Positions 53,157 through 56,000 of a DNA stretch of 56,000 nt are shown here, in pieces (position 1 is the stretch's first letter; each line of letters opens with the position of its first letter). Position numbers and translations under genes: made by a program. The DNA is from Symbiodinium natans. Lineage: Eukaryota > Sar > Dinophyceae > Suessiales > Symbiodiniaceae. Where the stretch lies: the NCBI GenBank assembly GCA_905221605.1, contig CAJNDS010002148.1, positions 406,046-462,045 on the forward strand. Direction: 5' to 3'. The notes below the pieces were generated by a model that saw only the letters and a list, made by a program, of their open reading frames with translations, had not been told where the DNA came from and did not search any database.

Positions 53157-53242
53157 CATCCTTTGGACAGTATAGCCTTTGCCACCGACAACAAGGTTCC
53201 TGGTACCTGGTCACAAGGTTCTTGTTGCCGAAAGGCGCTTTT
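53157..53242 (+). CDS. Coding-like island, frame and strand uncertain
   Basis: The + frame reads FGQYSLCHRQQGSWYLVTRF then LLPKGAFEG. The minus strand is open across 53000-53386 (QQEPCDQVPGTLLSVAKAIL). Only one can be real. Confidence 0.35.
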
Positions 53243-53419
53243 GAGGGTTGAGGGTTGTGTTGCACAGTAGAGAGGAAGACATGTTTGCTCGCAGTATTCT
53301 CGTGTCCCGGCGTGAGATTTTGGTTTTATATGTATACATATGTATATATACATATATATGTATACATAATACAATTCCCGAAGCAATCAAAAATTACAAT
53401 CTGTATTATTTTTCTCTCG

Positions 53420-53575
53420 TCTGCTGACGTCGCAACCCGAGCTCACACTGCACCAGCGAACAAGCGCCAGCGCGCGCACGTCGCCACGATCCGGTGCGCT
53501 AAGGCTCTGTCGTCCATCACATTTTGGGCCGGCCGCCACGCGGATTCCAACAAACCGTGCTTGACAAAAGGGTAA
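53420..53575 (+). CDS. Candidate terminal exon, unidentified gene
   Basis: VATRAHTAPANKRQRAHVAT, IRCAKALSSITFWAGRHADS, NKPCLTKG, TAA at 53573-53575. Best third-position GC of the open frames; a minus ORF (53387-53731) overlaps. Confidence 0.5.
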   Translation, partial: SADVATRAHTAPANKRQRAHVATIRCAKALSSITFWAGRHADSNKPCLTKG

Positions 53576-53806
53576 CGGGTTCTGCTTGATCGGGCAGGGA
53601 ATGTGTTTGAATCGTCCTACAAAACCTAAGACCGCAACACTTTCCAGACACAAGCTCAGAACATCACTGCAGCAATTCGTGCCGGCCCATTGAGCCCCAT
53701 TCTTCCCTTCCTTTCTTGTACTTCTCTGCAATTTAGCATCTCCTGTCGCGTGATGCTTGCAGAGTAGGTCTCCATCTCGAAAGGGTGGCCTCGGGACCTT
53801 GGTAAA

Positions 53807-53947
53807 CCTGGAGCTTCATGGTACTTAGTAACCAATGATGGCTGTACTTATTACTGTACTTATGGCCATATTAGGGCACTTAGGGGGCTTATAAGGTGGG
53901 TTATAGGTACAGTTATAAGTAGTTACTAAGAACCATGAACCTCCAAG
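53807..53947. repeat. Foldback element, CTTGGAGGTTCATGGTA family
   Basis: CCTGGAGCTTCATGGTACTT ... TAAGAACCATGAACCTCCAA; the interior has GTACAGTTATAAG/CTTATTACTGTAC stems. Confidence 0.85.
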
Positions 53948-53986
53948 AACCCTGTGTATGCTAGCTTTTCCACGTCTGCATTGATG

Positions 53987-54084
53987 TATAGGGGTCGGAA
54001 TAATTACGAATCATATCCCCTTTTGGTCCCTTTGTAAGTATACCATAATAACCAACCCTATGCTAATTATTCTGGCCCCTATAG
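53987..54084. repeat. Foldback element, CTATAGGGGTCGGAATAATTA type
   Basis: TATAGGGGTCGGAATAATTA pairs with TAATTATTCTGGCCCCTATA. Ends 12 bases before the acceptor of the 54097 exon. Confidence 0.85.
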
Positions 54085-54096
54085 TATTGGGCTGAG

Positions 54097-54205
54097 GTCG
54101 GATGATGTCGTGCTTGAAGGCAACACCGTGCGAACATGTTCGGGTATGGAGGAGATCGGCTGCATGCGAATCAGCCACCCTGGCAGCAGGGACCCTCAAC
54201 CCTAA
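54097..54205 (+). CDS. Candidate terminal exon, stop in heptamer
   Basis: Acceptor GGCTGAG. SDDVVLEGNTVRTCSGMEEI, GCMRISHPGSRDPQP, TAA of a CCCTAACCCTAAA repeat (54203-54205). Very clear coding signature; family unknown. Confidence 0.65.
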
Positions 54206-54376
54206 CCCTAAACCCTAAATCCTAAACCCTAAACCCTAAACAGTAAACCCTAAACCCTAAACCCTAAACCCTAAACCCGAAACCCGAAACTCGAAACCCT
54301 AAACCCTAAACCGTAAACCCTAAACCCTAAACACTAAACTCCGCTCTGGAACCCGTCCTCAAAAAGGATTTCTAAG

Positions 54377-54448
54377 GTGACTACCATGCTGAAGAACACT
54401 GCCTTAATTCTGGGTTGTTCGGGATCAGGCTCCAACTCCAGCAAACGG
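54377..54448 (+). CDS. Candidate exon ending at a heptamer donor
   Basis: Acceptor TTTCTAAG, donor GTTTAGGG. VTTMLKNTALILGCSGSGSN, SSKR. C-rich block upstream, G-rich downstream. Confidence 0.6.
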
Positions 54449-54478
54449 GTTTAGGGTTTAAGGTTTAGGGTTTGCGGA

Positions 54479-54553
54479 TGATGTCTCAACGGACTTCTAG
54501 ACGCTTGCTGCCGGAACATTTCGGCCAGCGCAACATACGGCTTCGTCTTTAGG
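54479..54553 (+). CDS. Candidate exon or short ORF
   Basis: MMSQRTSRRLLPEHFGQRNI, RLRL, TAG. A second open piece follows at 54554-54600 (VPSRSILVDLRGATG). Confidence 0.4.
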
Positions 54554-54835
54554 GTCCCATCGCGCTCGATTTTGGTAGACCTGCGGGGCGCAACTGGCAG
54601 ATGTGAGGCTTCAAGGTTCGTGATTCCTGAACCCCATATCCCTAGACCTCAAAGGGTTAGGATTCTAGGATTGAGGTTTAGGGTTTAAGGTTTTTAGGGT
54701 TTAGGGTTTAGAGTTTAGGGTTTCGGGTTTCGTGTTTAGGGTTTGGTGAGTCGTCCAGCCCAGGCTACTTCAAATCCTCTGCCGCAGAGGCCCGAGGGCA
54801 AACCTGGAACTCCTCCAGCCCCCTATGCCCTCTGC

Positions 54836-54996
54836 CCTAAACCCTAGCCCTAAACCCTAAACCCTAAACCCTAAACCCTAAACCCTAAACCCTAAACCCT
54901 AAACCCTAAACCCTAAACCCTAAACCCTACACCCTAAACCCTAAACCCTAAACCCTAAACCCTAAACCCTAAACCCTAAACCCTAAACCCTAAACC
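54836..54996. repeat. CCCTAAA array
   Basis: More than twenty C-rich units, almost exact, running to a possible exon at 54998-55024 before an introner-like element. Confidence 0.95.
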
Positions 54997-55024
54997 GCCG
55001 ACGCGCTGAGGGAAGATTTGCCAG

Positions 55025-55138
55025 GGCCCAGAGTAGGCCCCCATGTTCCCCTCGTGAGGGTTTAGGTTCCCTTCTAGAATCCCCTTGCAAGCCCAAACAG
55101 GGCACCCTTTTGATTCCTGGGTTGCTCTTAGGGTCTAG
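55025..55138. repeat. Introner-like element, GACCCRGAGTAGG family
   Basis: GGCCCAGAGTAGGCCC ... GGTTGCTCTTAGGGTCTAG. Open coding-like bases lie directly on both sides; removal as a GC-AG intron joins EGRFAR to IAMESKPKP and a repeat-coded TAA. Confidence 0.7.
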
Positions 55139-55154
55139 ATTGCGATGGAGTCGA

Positions 55155-55330
55155 AGCCTAAACCCTAAACCCTAAACCCTAAACCCTAAACCCTGAACCC
55201 TGAACCCTGAACCCTGAACCCTGAACCCTGAACCCTGAACCCTGAACCCTGAACCCTGAACCCTGAACCCTGAACCCTGAACCCTGACCCCTGAACCCTG
55301 AACCCTCTAAACCCTAGCCCTAAACCCTAA
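55155..55330. repeat. CCCTAAA array with long CCCTGAA patch
   Basis: Five normal units, then about sixteen successive CCCTGAA units, then normal units again. Confidence 0.95.
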
Positions 55331-55608
55331 ATCCTAAGCCCTATATAGTCCAGAAGGCTTTAACTTTGTGCAGCCCCCCCCCCCCCCCCCGCTCACCCCC
55401 ACCCCACCACCCAAGCCAACAAGATCCACCACCCCCTTGTTTCGGGTTTGGGGATGGACCGACGGCAGGGGCAGGGTTTAGGGCTTAGAGTTTAGGGCTA
55501 GGGTCAGGGCGCTTAAGGGGGCTTATAAGTGGGTTCTAAGTACAGTTATTATTGGGTTATAAGCACCAAGGACCTCCAAAGCCCTGCCTCCATCCAACGT
55601 ATGGGGGT

Positions 55609-55694
55609 AAAACCCTAAACCCTAAACCCTAAACCCTAAACCCTAAACCCTAAACCCTAAACCCTAAACCCTAAACCCTAAACCCTAAACCCTA
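55609..55694. repeat. CCCTAAA array
   Basis: Twelve exact C-rich units. After it, G-rich heptamers with TTTCGGG (55795-55850) and GTTGTTAGGGTT variants (55930-56000). Confidence 0.95.
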
Positions 55695-56000
55695 TCCCAT
55701 TTGCATGGGTGATCTGGAGTCTGGGTAGACGTCAGCTAGACTTCAGCCCCTGAACGCCCACAGCACGAGCCGTCATGGAGCCTTAGCGTTAAGGGTTCAG
55801 GGTTTCGGGTTTAGGGTTTAGGGTTTCGGGTTTAGGGTTTGGCAAATGCCCAGAACCTTAGGACTTTGGCGCCGTTCAGGCCGGGCTTGCATGAAGGCAC
55901 TATCTCGACACCACACCGCAGTCCCCCTGGGGTTTAGGGTTGTTAGGGTTGTTAGGGTTGTTAGGGTTGTTGGGGTGTTAGGCTGTTAGGGTGTCAGGGT

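Noticed and set aside
53387-53731. Minus ORF of 114 aa
   Set aside because: Overlaps a + frame with better third-position GC and a clean end; no similarity recognised.
1-56000. A true chromosome end
   Set aside because: Heptamers occur in both orientations throughout, interrupted by exons, with no terminal array at either window edge; these are interstitial.

Overview
The window looks like nuclear DNA of a unicellular alga, most likely a dinoflagellate. Telomere-type heptamers (TTTAGGG/CCCTAAA) are scattered through it in both orientations. Real protein-coding sequence occurs as short, GC3-rich islands of 23-230 bases. The best gene models need GC-AG and GA-AG introns beside GT-AG ones, a mix known from dinoflagellates. 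Another alveolate with TTTAGGG telomeres cannot be excluded. No rRNA, tRNA, CRISPR array or bacterial-type operon was seen. All gene models were read by eye from splice phase and protein similarity, without transcripts. Nearly all recognisable coding sequence is on the + strand.

Bases 1-10.65 kb: the 3' part of an alanine aminotransferase gene in six small exons (301-10644). Its last intron (5288-10596) holds two tandem genes of the spermidine/spermine N1-acetyltransferase-like GNAT family (5934-6773 and 7741-9496). The second keeps the acetyl-CoA motif R-x-x-G-x-G; the first has lost it.

Bases 10.65-41 kb: unassigned exon islands separated by heptamer blocks, G/C homopolymers and short foldback elements. 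Highlights are a complete-looking five-exon gene for 169 aa (27051-27967), a decayed gene (23759-25600), a two-exon gene end (34060-34418), and an exon pair split by a foldback element whose removal keeps the reading frame (31614-31843).

Bases 41-51.4 kb: a repeat province with no credible gene. It has GGTCAGGTC-type satellite in opposite orientations, a 4.1-kb segment present twice, (AAC)n and (TAG)n microsatellites, a 30-bp repeat with a 10-codon period, and a dispersed G7TTG7...C7 hairpin unit. Long Asn-, Leu- or Val-only ORFs here are microsatellite artefacts. Bases 51.4-56 kb return to exon islands among heptamer blocks.

The main theme is intron architecture. Many exon islands are preceded by C-rich CCCTAAA and followed by G-rich TTTAGGG, so introns often open with GTTTAGGG and close after CCCTAAACCCT(C)AG. 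The repeats appear to supply splice donors, some acceptors and several stop codons, and the two ends of such an intron are complementary. At least ten families of 50-220-bp foldback elements lie in the same introns; one behaves like an introner (a GA/GC...AG element that is itself an intron).
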